This document shows, in pieces, positions 34,343-43,613 of a stretch of 44,007 nucleotides of DNA (position 1 is the first letter of the stretch; each line of letters begins with the position of its first letter). Source of the DNA: Caldilineaceae bacterium SB0661_bin_34 (GTDB lineage Bacteria > Chloroflexota > Anaerolineae > Caldilineales > Caldilineaceae); contig VXMJ01000091.1 in NCBI GenBank assembly GCA_009841145.1, forward strand, positions 3,709-47,715, in the 5' to 3' direction. The translations under genes and the position numbers were made by a program. The notes below the pieces were generated by a model, which was not told the origin of the DNA, did not search any database, and was given only the letters and a program-made list of their open reading frames with translations.

Positions 34343-37294
34343 ATGTCAAGTCTGAAAAGTCTGGTCCGCCCTCGCAAGGAGGTATTGGAATCCACGCTTG
34401 ACGAATCGATTTTCGCTGCGAATCTGGGTACGGTGCTGCAAGGCACTGCGCCACCCGTCTACGGAGATGCGGGTGAGTTCTTTTCTCGCACCCATCCATC
34501 GTCTGGGCTGAAGGCCCTGCTCAACCTCTGCCTTGGGCGCCTTGTAGGCGCACAGCCGGACGCGCCGCCGATCATCCGCATCGACACCAACTTGGGTGGC
34601 GGCAAGACCCATAACCTAATTGCCCTCAGCCACGCGGTTCAGGGCGGTCTGGACGCAGCCTCCGCGGAAAGACTTCTGTCGCCACCGGTCAGACAGACGC
34701 TGGACCAAATGCCGGGTGTGCGCTTGGCCGCTTTCGTAGGCACCGACCATGGCGTGTCCGAAAGCGAAAGCACCATGTGGGGGCTGCTGGCCAACCAACT
34801 GGGCGGAGCGTCGGGTTATGCCCTGGTGCGTCCGGACGATGTGGGCCGAACCGCTCCAGGCACCGCCACGCTGGCAGAACTATTGGGCAACGAACCCAAT
34901 CTGATCGTGGTCGACGAGATTGCCCAGTACCTCCAAAAGGCCGATGGAGTGGCAGTGGGAAACGGTACGCTTGCGGACCAGACCTTGACTTTCCTGATGG
35001 CCCTGTGTGAAGCCGCAGCCCGGGTTCCACGTACGGTTCTGGTCCTGACAACCACACAAGATTCGAGCGTATTCAGCAGCGGTACCGAGAAGGTCGTTGC
35101 CTTGATGACCCGTGTGCGGGAAATCACCGGACGGCAAGCCCACCTAATCCAGCCTTCAGCGGAGGCAGACCTGCCTTCCATCCTGAGCCGCCGGCTGTTC
35201 AAGCATGTGGATCGCTCTTACATTGCAGACATTGCTGCTTCCTATGCGGATGCCCTGACAGCGGCGGAGCAGCGCTGGGAGAGCGGTTTGCCTGCCGAAC
35301 TGGCTCCCGTGCGTCTGGCATCCCGCATGCACGAGACCTGGCCGTTCCATCCGGAACTCATTGTGTTGCTGGACAAGCGGCTTTCGACTAACCCCTACTT
35401 CCAGCGCACCCGTGGAGCCCTGCGTCTGTTGGCCCGGACAATTCAGTTGCTCTGGAAGAACGGGGCAGCGTCCGCCAGTGCAATCCATCCACATCATCTG
35501 GACCTGGCTGACGGGGTCATCATTCGACCGCAGTTGACCCAAGCCCTGCAGCAGCCCCAGATGGAAGCTGTGGCACGGGCCGATGTGGCCAATGAGAATG
35601 AGCATGAACCTTCGAGGGCGGACCTGATAGACCAGCGGTACGACGCGTCCTGTATCCGCCACGCCGCGACTACCTGCTTTGTCCATTCCCTGCACTTGGG
35701 CGCGGCCATGACGCAAGGACATACGCTGGCCACCACGCTGGAACCCGGCACGGACGCGGACATTCTGCTGGATGGATGGACCCGGCTGGTTCGAGAGGCC
35801 TGGTATCTGCATCAGGACAGTGAGGGCTTCCGCTTCAAGACGGAGCCGTCCTTGACCAAGATGGTGGTCGACCGAACGAACGAAGTGCGGACATCGCAAG
35901 CGCGCAGTGCGGCACAGGAACTGCTGGAGAACCTCTTCTCTTCCAGTAGCAGCACCGGCAACGTCCGTCGCATGTACCTCAACGAAAAGGCACCCGACAA
36001 CCTTGCCCATATCAACATCTGCGTCTTCGGATGGGCACAGTTCAAGGGCGAGCACGGTGTGGTCGATTACGACTCTCCGCCTCAGGTCATTCTGGACCAC
36101 TGGAGGCAGCTGGACAGCGGTGGACAACGGCGGTACCTGAACCACATGGTGTTCATTGCACCGAATGCCCAGTACTACGACCGCATGCTCAAGGTCCTAC
36201 AACGCCGCATTGCCCTGGACACCCTGATTCAGGATGGTTCGGTCACGGAACGCCTGAGCCCGGATGTCCTGGGCGATCTCACGGATCGTTGCAACAAGCA
36301 GCAGCTGGAAGCTCGCGTCGCTGTCGCGAATGTTATGAATCTCTGCTGGTATCCGGCTACGAACGACAGGCTGGAACTGGTGGAACTTACGGTGGACAGC
36401 AAGGCCCGAGCCAAGCGGAACCAGACAGAGGTCATCTTCGAGCAATTGCGCGAGCGGGGGAAGCTCCTGACAGCGGACAGTTCCCCCATGGACCCGGCGC
36501 GACTGAGGCAGATGCTGGGAGAGCGTCTTAGCCGCAGCATCACCATTCGCGGTGTGCAGGAGTTCATGGCCAGCTCCGGCAGCAGTCCCATGCTTCTGGA
36601 TTCCGGGCAGCTGCGGACGGTTATCCAAAACGGCATTCGTATGGATGTTTGGGACTGTCAGCAGGCGAACGGCGGCTGGGTAGACAAGCTGGACCTGGAT
36701 TCCTTCAGTCTGGACGAAGAATACCGCCTCCATGCGCCTGGAACCAAACCAGAACCGTGTGCCCCATGCGACAAACCAACCCCCGCAGCATGTCCCGCAT
36801 GTGGTGAGCATTCCTGTGTTTGTAGCCAACCTCCGCCAACCAGTGAATTCCAGTCCACGCGTGCGCCTGCAGAAGCGATTGAGGATGTAGTTGCCCAGGC
36901 CCAGGACGCTTCGGCCACCCGTATGGAGGAACTGATTCTGGAATGGGATGCAGAGCAGGATGCCGCGCTTGGGTGTGTGGCCAAAGCCCTGCACACGCTC
37001 GCGCAAGTCCGAATCCACCCCAACGTTGATCCATCGCTGAGTGTTGATCTAGACACGGAAACCGAGGGCAAGCCATTCACCCTCAAGATGACATGCTCCG
37101 CGCCGCAAGCCCAGATGATGGGGGACAGCCTCAAGGCCATCCTTAGGCAAGGTGAAGGGACTGCATGCACAACCAGGATTGTGCTCGCCTTCCCGGCCTC
37201 GACATCGGTTGAGGGAAATGAGAAGCGAACAATCCAGGACGCCGTACGAGGGACCATGGTCTCAAGGTCCCTCACCATCCTGAAAACGGCATGA
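34343..37294 (+). CDS. DUF499-type AAA ATPase of a defence-associated operon
   Basis: The 983-residue protein matches the DUF499 ATPase family. The P-loop LGGGKTH is at about 84-90 and the Walker B acids at VVDEIAQYL (Asp191-Glu192). The family is related to the large ATPases of BREX-like systems and is often found beside DUF1156 methylases. Near the C-terminus (nucleotides about 36757-36831) is a Cys cluster of CxxC, CxxC and CxC that could bind zinc. The start could be ATG 34343 or 34337; upstream frame starting at GTG 34277 is less likely. Its stop overlaps the next start (ATGA), so it is the first gene of a coupled operon. It probably couples ATP hydrolysis to DNA sensing or loading of the methylase or helicase. 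Confidence 0.85.
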   Translation: MSSLKSLVRPRKEVLESTLDESIFAANLGTVLQGTAPPVYGDAGEFFSRTHPSSGLKALLNLCLGRLVGAQPDAPPIIRIDTNLGGGKTHNLIALSHAVQGGLDAASAERLLSPPVRQTLDQMPGVRLAAFVGTDHGVSESESTMWGLLANQLGGASGYALVRPDDVGRTAPGTATLAELLGNEPNLIVVDEIAQYLQKADGVAVGNGTLADQTLTFLMALCEAAARVPRTVLVLTTTQDSSVFSSGTEKVVALMTRVREITGRQAHLIQPSAEADLPSILSRRLFKHVDRSYIADIAASYADALTAAEQRWESGLPAELAPVRLASRMHETWPFHPELIVLLDKRLSTNPYFQRTRGALRLLARTIQLLWKNGAASASAIHPHHLDLADGVIIRPQLTQALQQPQMEAVARADVANENEHEPSRADLIDQRYDASCIRHAATTCFVHSLHLGAAMTQGHTLATTLEPGTDADILLDGWTRLVREAWYLHQDSEGFRFKTEPSLTKMVVDRTNEVRTSQARSAAQELLENLFSSSSSTGNVRRMYLNEKAPDNLAHINICVFGWAQFKGEHGVVDYDSPPQVILDHWRQLDSGGQRRYLNHMVFIAPNAQYYDRMLKVLQRRIALDTLIQDGSVTERLSPDVLGDLTDRCNKQQLEARVAVANVMNLCWYPATNDRLELVELTVDSKARAKRNQTEVIFEQLRERGKLLTADSSPMDPARLRQMLGERLSRSITIRGVQEFMASSGSSPMLLDSGQLRTVIQNGIRMDVWDCQQANGGWVDKLDLDSFSLDEEYRLHAPGTKPEPCAPCDKPTPAACPACGEHSCVCSQPPPTSEFQSTRAPAEAIEDVVAQAQDASATRMEELILEWDAEQDAALGCVAKALHTLAQVRIHPNVDPSLSVDLDTETEGKPFTLKMTCSAPQAQMMGDSLKAILRQGEGTACTTRIVLAFPASTSVEGNEKRTIQDAVRGTMVSRSLTILKTA

Positions 37295-37689
37295 CCCTGT
37301 CGTACCGGCTGGTTGCGAGCCGTGATACCGATGGCTGCATCAATCGGTTCGATGTCTTGGATGTGGATGGTCGGTCGGTCACCCTGCATGGCTGGCGCGC
37401 AGAAGCTGTTGTGGATTCAGTCCAGGCAACCCTGACACGCGCATCCAGGCGCCTGTCATTGGCGGTGGATCGGCCTTTGCATCTGGACGAACACCTAGGG
37501 GTTCAAGTCCTGCTGATTTTGCGAGCGGTCAAGCCGCTTGCCGGCTATCAACGTGTCACTCGGGTGGCGATGGGTATAGCCCGAATGTCCGAAGAAGAGG
37601 CCACCTATTGGCATGCCCATGCCGCCCACAAGGGTGGACTCCCAGCATTGAGGAAGTTGCTGATTTCATGTCCAAACCACGCCCTCTAA
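37291..37689 (+). CDS. Small unknown protein coupled to the DUF499 ATPase
   Basis: The 132-residue protein starts inside the stop of the ATPase gene (ATGA) and overlaps the methylase start at 37668, so all three genes are translationally coupled. It is predicted to be mixed strand and helix with no membrane segment. Small proteins of this size commonly follow DUF499 genes, but I do not recognise a named domain with certainty. It may be a structural or adaptor subunit of the complex. Confidence 0.7.
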   Translation: MTLSYRLVASRDTDGCINRFDVLDVDGRSVTLHGWRAEAVVDSVQATLTRASRRLSLAVDRPLHLDEHLGVQVLLILRAVKPLAGYQRVTRVAMGIARMSEEEATYWHAHAAHKGGLPALRKLLISCPNHAL

Positions 37690-40600
37690 TCACGCGATGG
37701 TTTCCTGCGGCGACCATCGGCGCGGAGTCACTCCGCGATGTATCCGCCGGACAGCAGCCGCCGCCCAATCGCCTCCATGTGTGGTGGGCCCGCCGACCGT
37801 TGACCACCGCACGCGCGGCTGTTGTTGCAACTCTTTTGCCGGCTTGGCAGGACCCTGAAGGGATACAACCTCATGAACACGCCCCGACTCGCTACCCAAT
37901 GGATGCCAACCCCTCAGTTGGGAGCGGAGTCCCTCAGGGAGAGAGCAGCCTCAAGCTCTCTTCCGCCCCTGTACTTCCTACACGTTTGGTGGGCACGTCG
38001 CCCTCTGATTCTGGCCAGAGCGGCGGTGCTGGCAGCACTACTGCCAGCGTGGACAGAAACCAATCTTCGCCCCCCCCCTCTGAAATTCAGGAATTGCTGA
38101 ACTCTACGTTCGGTTCGGAATCCGAGTACAGACGGTGGTTCCTTGAGGCGATAGGCATCAAGGGGGATCCAGTTGTTGCTAGACAGCAGATTGTTGAAGC
38201 TGTACAGTCTGGAAACCGCATAAAGAACCCATATGGTTACAACCGTGCTTTCACATCCAATCCCTTACCCGAGCATCGACAATTTCTGAAAACAATAACA
38301 TATTTTCAGAAAGATACCGCTGAAAGCAATCAACCCGTAGTCCTTGATCCATTTGGTGGTGGTGGCTCGATTCCCTTTGAAGCTGCGAGATACGGGTGCC
38401 ATGGGCTGACCACTGAACTGAATCCAGTTGCAACAGCGATTCTCCATGGAACGGTCGATTTGCCGTTCCGCTTGGGTGAGGGTTTCTCTGAAACTCTTTC
38501 GCAATGGGGAGAGTACTGGTGCCAGTTGATCAACGACCGACTGGCACGATTTTTCCATCGTACAGACGAACAGCGCTTGGCTTGTGTTTGGGCACTAACC
38601 GTACCTTGTCCCACCACCGGGCATCCCACCCCTCTGCTCCCCAACCACTGGTTGGCTCGTACTGCCCAACAGAAGGTGGCGATCAAGCTGCATCCGGACA
38701 GCGAAACTGGGCGAATCTCGATCGAGTTGCTAGGCAGTGCCACTGTATCAGAGGGCAACCAGTTCACCTACAAGCGTGGAGCGGCCACAAGCGTATTCAC
38801 TGGAGACACCTTTGACGGCAAATACATTGCCTCTGAGGCTCAGGCTGGCCGCATGGGGCATCTGTTGTATGCCATCGCTTATCGTCCCGCTAACGGCCGG
38901 GGGACCCAGTTCCGAGTGCCGGTTGACGAGGATTTCGCGGCCTTGGGGAAGGCTGAGCAGTACCTCAAGGTCAATTGGGATAAGTGGGATGCCAAGGGAC
39001 TGATACCTACCGAGCCATTTCCAAGTGGGTCTGACAACAGGCCTCTTACCTACGGCATGCTCCGTTGGTGTGACATGTTCACAACCCGCCAATTGGTGGC
39101 CCTGGTCACTGCAGTTGAATGTCTGCACGAAGTCCTTGAGGAAGCCTCCGACGAACTGGACTTGGATACGCTCAAGGCGCTCAACCTGTACCTCGCTTTC
39201 GCGATTGACAAGGTCGTGGACTACAACAGTAGGTTGACCATGTGGGATCCAACCTATCTGAAGGTCGCCCACGTCTTCTCTCAGCACAATTTCTCATTGA
39301 GCTGGACGTTCGCGGAGATGGAGGGAATTGATGCCTGTCGCTGGGGGCTGAAACAGGTTGTTGACTGTTACAGGGACATCTCCAAGCTGGTTGGTAGAGC
39401 ACAGGTATCTAGAAATGGCGCGTTGCTGCCGGATCAGGTGTCTGCACCACTTCTTCCGGCAGAACCTACTTTGACATCTGCCACCACACTTCCCTATGAG
39501 GACCAATCGGTTGATGCCATCGTGACGGATCCTCCGTACTACGACAACGTCATGTATGCAGAACTCTCGGACTACTTCTACGTATGGCTCAAACGCTCTC
39601 TCAAGCCCTACTGGCCAGAACTCTGTCGGCAGCACCTCTCCGACAAGGACAACGAGGCAGTGTCCAACCGAGCCCGTTTCGCCGATATGGCCACCCACTC
39701 CGGACGCGGTAAGAAACCACCCGGCGCCGTAACGGCTCAGGAACTTGCCGAAGCCCACTACCAGTCCATGATTGCTCGCGCTTTCGCCGAGGCATACAGG
39801 GTGTTGCGAGACCACGGTGCCATGACGGTGATGTTCACCCACAAGAGAGCCGACGCCTGGAATGCACTGGCTACGGGGCTCCTCAACGCCGGTTTTCGCA
39901 TCGAGTCTTCGTGGCCGGTTTCCACTGAGTCGGAGCATTCGCTCCACCAGAAAGGCAAGAATGCGGCGAACGCCACGATCCTTCTCACCTGCACCAAGCG
40001 AGGGAGTTCGGAGCCTGTGTGGTGGGATGACATCCAGTCGGAAGTTCGGAAGGCGGCACACGAAGCTGCAATTCGGCACGCCGAAGATGGCTTGGCCGGT
40101 GTGGACGTAACCCTTGCGTCCTTCGGTTCGGTGCTGTCAGTCCTGTCCCGACACTGGCCCGTCTACACCGGCAACCTTGACGCTGACGGCAATCGTCAGA
40201 TCATTTCGCCTGAGGTGGTTTTGAACCTTGCTCGGGAGGAAGTCGGCCGCACCAAGATTGCCCGACTGCTCCAGGGACGACAGGAGTACCAGTTTGATCC
40301 ACCTACCCAGTGGTGGCTGCTTGCATGGCATGACTTCGGAGCACCAAAGTTCCCCGCTAGCGAGGCAATCAAGCTTTCCCATGCGACACACCTGGATCTG
40401 GAGACCGAACTGCGCAAGAGTTGGCGCCTAGTGGAGACCAAGAGTGGAACTGCTGAGATCCTGACCCCGGCCAGACGCTTTGAAGCACGGGCCTTCCAAG
40501 TGGATTCCCTCTACCTACTGGACACGTGGATTGATCGGCTTCATGCCCTGATGGTGATACACGAACAGGATGGAGCAGTTGCGTCACGCCAGTGGCTCGG

Positions 40601-40802
40601 TGACCGGGAGCTTGATCAGAGCCAGCATCTCAAGGAGTTGGTGGACGCTGCCCTGAGGGTAGTCCCAAGACACAGGAACAGCAATGGTGAACTGGCCCTG
40701 CCCGAAGCGCGAACATTGGAGTCGATGCGCCAAACCCTGGACCTGTTCCATGATCTGGAGCCGCCAGCTCCCGGCATTGCCCAGATGGATCTCTACGGTT
40801 AG
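37668..40802 (+). CDS. DUF1156-type DNA methylase with a doubled N-terminal region
   Basis: This 1044-codon frame encodes an N6-adenine or N4-cytosine DNA methylase. It begins with a DUF1156-like module (GAESLRD ... LHVWWARRPL, residues 18-45), has SAM motif LDPFGGGGSIPFEAA (about 226-240) and catalytic motif Asp621-Pro-Pro-Tyr (TDPPYYDNVMYAELSDYF). In between, residues 61-135 read as an unusual low-complexity linker because they translate, out of frame, a second N-terminal module at 37873-38064. A run of nine C at 38070-38078 sets the frame. ATG 37668 overlaps the preceding gene and has AGGAAG about 11 nt upstream. The enzyme would modify host DNA so that the helicase or nuclease partners spare it. 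Confidence 0.85.
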   Translation: MSKPRPLITRWFPAATIGAESLRDVSAGQQPPPNRLHVWWARRPLTTARAAVVATLLPAWQDPEGIQPHEHAPTRYPMDANPSVGSGVPQGESSLKLSSAPVLPTRLVGTSPSDSGQSGGAGSTTASVDRNQSSPPPSEIQELLNSTFGSESEYRRWFLEAIGIKGDPVVARQQIVEAVQSGNRIKNPYGYNRAFTSNPLPEHRQFLKTITYFQKDTAESNQPVVLDPFGGGGSIPFEAARYGCHGLTTELNPVATAILHGTVDLPFRLGEGFSETLSQWGEYWCQLINDRLARFFHRTDEQRLACVWALTVPCPTTGHPTPLLPNHWLARTAQQKVAIKLHPDSETGRISIELLGSATVSEGNQFTYKRGAATSVFTGDTFDGKYIASEAQAGRMGHLLYAIAYRPANGRGTQFRVPVDEDFAALGKAEQYLKVNWDKWDAKGLIPTEPFPSGSDNRPLTYGMLRWCDMFTTRQLVALVTAVECLHEVLEEASDELDLDTLKALNLYLAFAIDKVVDYNSRLTMWDPTYLKVAHVFSQHNFSLSWTFAEMEGIDACRWGLKQVVDCYRDISKLVGRAQVSRNGALLPDQVSAPLLPAEPTLTSATTLPYEDQSVDAIVTDPPYYDNVMYAELSDYFYVWLKRSLKPYWPELCRQHLSDKDNEAVSNRARFADMATHSGRGKKPPGAVTAQELAEAHYQSMIARAFAEAYRVLRDHGAMTVMFTHKRADAWNALATGLLNAGFRIESSWPVSTESEHSLHQKGKNAANATILLTCTKRGSSEPVWWDDIQSEVRKAAHEAAIRHAEDGLAGVDVTLASFGSVLSVLSRHWPVYTGNLDADGNRQIISPEVVLNLAREEVGRTKIARLLQGRQEYQFDPPTQWWLLAWHDFGAPKFPASEAIKLSHATHLDLETELRKSWRLVETKSGTAEILTPARRFEARAFQVDSLYLLDTWIDRLHALMVIHEQDGAVASRQWLGDRELDQSQHLKELVDAALRVVPRHRNSNGELALPEARTLESMRQTLDLFHDLEPPAPGIAQMDLYG
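37873..38100 (+). pseudogene. Second DUF1156 N-terminal module in another frame, cut off at the C run
   Basis: From ATG 37873, with AAGGGA about 9 nt upstream, a frame encodes MNTPRLATQWMPTPQLGAES ... LHVWWARRPLILARAAVLAALLPAW, clearly homologous to residues 1-60 of the longer frame (GAESLR and HVWWARRPL shared) but only about half identical. It ends at TGA 38098 just after the C run. If the run had ten C (or seven), this frame would pass directly into SEIQELLNSTFGSESEYRRW and the complete catalytic body, with a natural linker. It is therefore either the ancestral or alternative start of the methylase, switched off by one base, or an artefact of homopolymer length. Confidence 0.75.
38070..38078 (+). 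repeat. Nine-C homopolymer, possible phase-variation tract
   Basis: Nine consecutive C lie at the junction between the doubled N-terminal modules and the methylase body. Slippage by one base would exchange which N-terminus is in frame. Such tracts cause phase variation in many methylase genes, and they are also frequent sites of sequencing error. Confidence 0.7.
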
Positions 40803-40820
40803 CAACGGACTGGATCGAGA

Positions 40821-43433
40821 ATGTCTGGATTGCGCGATCTGACGCTGAAACCCAAGTACGGGCTCGGTGATGACTTCCTGAATGATGTGTACGTTCCGCT
40901 CTTGGGGAGAGCGATCCGATATACCCGGGCCGTTGGATACTTCAGTTCAGGCGGCCTCGCGTCGGTTGGTTCGGGATTGGAATCCTTCATTCGCAACAAC
41001 GGTTCCATGCGCCTGATGGCAAGCCCGGTGGGATGGAGTCCGCAAGATGTGGAGGCACTGAGCGGCCACCGGGAAATTCCTCGGGAACTTGCTGACCGGC
41101 TTGCCAGGTCCTTGATTACCAAGAGCGACATCGAGCGGGACCATCTGTCGGTGTTGGCCTGGCTGATGAGAGAAGGCCGACTTGAAACCCGCATCATCAT
41201 CGGTCCGAACGGTCAGCTCTTCCATCAGAAAGTGGGCATGTTTTGGGATTCCAGGGATGATGCCGTTGGCATTGAAGGGTCCAACAACGAAACACTAGCC
41301 GGTTGGGACTCGAACATCGAATCGCTTTCGGTCCGTCGGTCCTGGCTGGATCAGGAAGCCTGGTTCCCCGCGACCATTGCAGAGCTCGACCGGTTGTGGC
41401 AAGGCAGTTCCCACAGCAGGTCATACTCGCTGCCTGAGGCTGTGAGGAAGGAGTTGCTGAAATACGCCCAACACAGGCCACATCCGATTCCGAAACCAGT
41501 TAGCAAGTCCCTGCAACTCTACCCACATCAACAGGAAGGCTGTGACCGGCTCCTTGCAGCATGGCCGGAGTCCCGCTTACTGGCCGATGAGGTTGGTTTG
41601 GGCAAGACGATCACAGCCTCCGCAGCCATGCAGGCTCTGCAGGCGCAAGGGAAATGCCAGAGAGTGTTGATCTTGGCGCCTGCCAACGTCTGTATCCAGT
41701 GGCAGGAGGAACTTGCGGAGAAGTTCAACATGAAGGTTCCCCGCTTGGTAAAGAACTATCTCCACAATGTTGATGGGAGCGAACATGCGGCAGTCAATCC
41801 TCTCAATGAACCCATGCTCATTGCCTCGTGGCATCTGATGCGACAGCCGACTTGGCGTAGCCGTCTACTGCAAGGACCGGATTGGGATCTGGTAATAGTG
41901 GATGAAGCGCACCATGCGCGCCGTCGTAGTCCAGGTTCCGACCTCAAATCAGGAATTCGGCGGCCGAATCAGTTTCTGGAACTGCTTGAAGAGGTGTTGC
42001 CCCAGATTGCTCGCACGCTGTGGCTCCTGACCGCGACACCCGTCCAGCTTCACTTGGTCGAATTATTTGACCTCCTGAATGTCATCAAACCCGATTCAGA
42101 ACCGCAATCATCTCCACTGGGCTCTTGGTTCAAATTTGAACGCTTTTACACGGCGCTGGCTGCTCCCAAAAGCGACCGGAACTGGGAAGCCTTGGGTATG
42201 GGAGTAGGTGAGACAGTGCCAGTCCAACTGGACCCCCGCAAATACAGTGAACTGAAACCATTCTTGCGGCGTCAACTGACAGGGTTCGGCAGACCAGGAC
42301 GCGATGCCGTACAGGACGCAGACACCCTTGTTAAGCATGAACTGCAGGAGGAACTACTGGAATCCATTCGGCAGCGTTCGCCTGGCAGCCGGCTGATGCT
42401 GCGCCGTACCCGTAGAGACGCGGACATGCAAGGGGCGTTTGCGACCCGGCAGCCATCCAAAGAGGCTATCGAGTTTGCCTCTGCGGAGGAGCGAAGTCTG
42501 TATCAGGAACTGGATGCCTTCTTGGCTGGCCTATGGGCCATGAGGCACGGCAGAGACAAGGGGTTTGGTTTCCTCTTGTCAATGTATCGGCGGCGCTTGA
42601 CTTCCAGTTGGCAAGCCATTGAACGCACGATTCAGCGTGCGCTGGCTGCCACCAGCCTGCCCGATGACGAAATGGAACTGCTGGAATCGGGGCTGGACGC
42701 AAGCATGTCCGATGAGATCGGCTCTGGCGGCAATGAGGAAGGATTCAGTACTGAAGAGATGGAAGTCCTTCGGTGTTTTGCTGCCAGGATCGGAGGTGCC
42801 ATTCGGGGAGCCGGCGATCCCAAGATTTCCAGCTTGGTGCAGGATCTTCACACCTGCCGTCTTCAAGGCAGGTCCATGCTGGTGTTCACTCAGTTTATTG
42901 ATACGTTGGAATACATTCGGGATACCCTACAGTCGACCTATGGCTCCCAAGTTGGTACATACTCTGGTCAGGGGGCAAGGCTGTTTGAGGATGGTACATG
43001 GACCCCGGTGTCCAAGGAGCAACTGACCTTGGCGCTTGCCAATGGCGAGATCTCCATCCTGCTCTGCACCGATGCAGCCAGTGAAGGTCTCAACCTTCAG
43101 ACTGCAAGCACATTGGTCAATTACGACCTTCCTTGGAATCCAATGCGCGTTGAGCAGCGTATTGGACGCATCGACCGCATCAACCAAGCAGCGCGAACTC
43201 TTTCCATCCGCAACTACGTGATGTTGGATACCGTGGAGGAGCAGGTGTATGACGCTTTGCGAAAACGCATCAGAGTGTTCGAGGGTTCGGTTGGTGAACT
43301 ACAGCCTATCTTGGGTGAGGTGGAAGACCTTGTCACGGGGTCTACTGTCGGCAACGTAGTGAGAAACTTGGACAGCCACATCGCTGCCATGGGAAACACA
43401 GGTAAGCCGATTGCGGCAGCATTGCGATGCTGA
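40821..43433 (+). CDS. PLD-like domain plus SNF2-family helicase
   Basis: The 870-residue protein combines an N-terminal phospholipase-D-like domain (His135-x-Lys137 in FHQKVG, and GSNNET at 153-158) with a SNF2/RapA-type helicase: P-loop ADEVGLGKT (255-263), DEAH (361-364), LTATP, and C-terminal motifs EGLNLQTAS and QRIGRIDRI. Single HxK domains of this type can be nucleases. Similar PLD-SNF2 proteins occur in DISARM-like and DUF1156/DUF499 defence loci, where they are thought to act on invading DNA. It starts 18 bp after the methylase and ends 18 bp before an IS-like repeat, so the C-terminus may have been shortened by insertion. Confidence 0.88.
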   Translation: MSGLRDLTLKPKYGLGDDFLNDVYVPLLGRAIRYTRAVGYFSSGGLASVGSGLESFIRNNGSMRLMASPVGWSPQDVEALSGHREIPRELADRLARSLITKSDIERDHLSVLAWLMREGRLETRIIIGPNGQLFHQKVGMFWDSRDDAVGIEGSNNETLAGWDSNIESLSVRRSWLDQEAWFPATIAELDRLWQGSSHSRSYSLPEAVRKELLKYAQHRPHPIPKPVSKSLQLYPHQQEGCDRLLAAWPESRLLADEVGLGKTITASAAMQALQAQGKCQRVLILAPANVCIQWQEELAEKFNMKVPRLVKNYLHNVDGSEHAAVNPLNEPMLIASWHLMRQPTWRSRLLQGPDWDLVIVDEAHHARRRSPGSDLKSGIRRPNQFLELLEEVLPQIARTLWLLTATPVQLHLVELFDLLNVIKPDSEPQSSPLGSWFKFERFYTALAAPKSDRNWEALGMGVGETVPVQLDPRKYSELKPFLRRQLTGFGRPGRDAVQDADTLVKHELQEELLESIRQRSPGSRLMLRRTRRDADMQGAFATRQPSKEAIEFASAEERSLYQELDAFLAGLWAMRHGRDKGFGFLLSMYRRRLTSSWQAIERTIQRALAATSLPDDEMELLESGLDASMSDEIGSGGNEEGFSTEEMEVLRCFAARIGGAIRGAGDPKISSLVQDLHTCRLQGRSMLVFTQFIDTLEYIRDTLQSTYGSQVGTYSGQGARLFEDGTWTPVSKEQLTLALANGEISILLCTDAASEGLNLQTASTLVNYDLPWNPMRVEQRIGRIDRINQAARTLSIRNYVMLDTVEEQVYDALRKRIRVFEGSVGELQPILGEVEDLVTGSTVGNVVRNLDSHIAAMGNTGKPIAAALRC

Positions 43434-43450
43434 TCTCATTACCAATGGTA

Positions 43451-43475
43451 TGAACAGTTTTCGGAATAAAGATGT
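43451..43475 (+). repeat. Right copy of the imperfect 25-bp direct repeat
   Basis: TGAACAGTTTTCGGA followed by ATAAAGATGT matches 32723-32747 at 22 of 25 positions, in the same orientation. It lies just after the helicase stop and 139 bp before the remnant transposase, and probably marks one end of that element. Confidence 0.6.
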
Positions 43476-43602
43476 CTCTGGCCTGGACGAGGATTCATCA
43501 TCCTGTCTTTGCTTGCGGAGACATCCGGGACCGCGACGGCCAGCGGTCGATGCAGGGGGGCACGGCTCCTGTTATGGTGTTGGTGTCAAGCCACGCCATC
43601 CC

Positions 43603-43607
43603 GGAGG
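43603..43607 (+). promoter_or_regulatory. Ribosome binding site of the remnant transposase
   Basis: GGAGG lies 6 nt before GTG 43614 and identifies that codon as the start. Confidence 0.6.
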
Positions 43608-43613
43608 TGTTCC

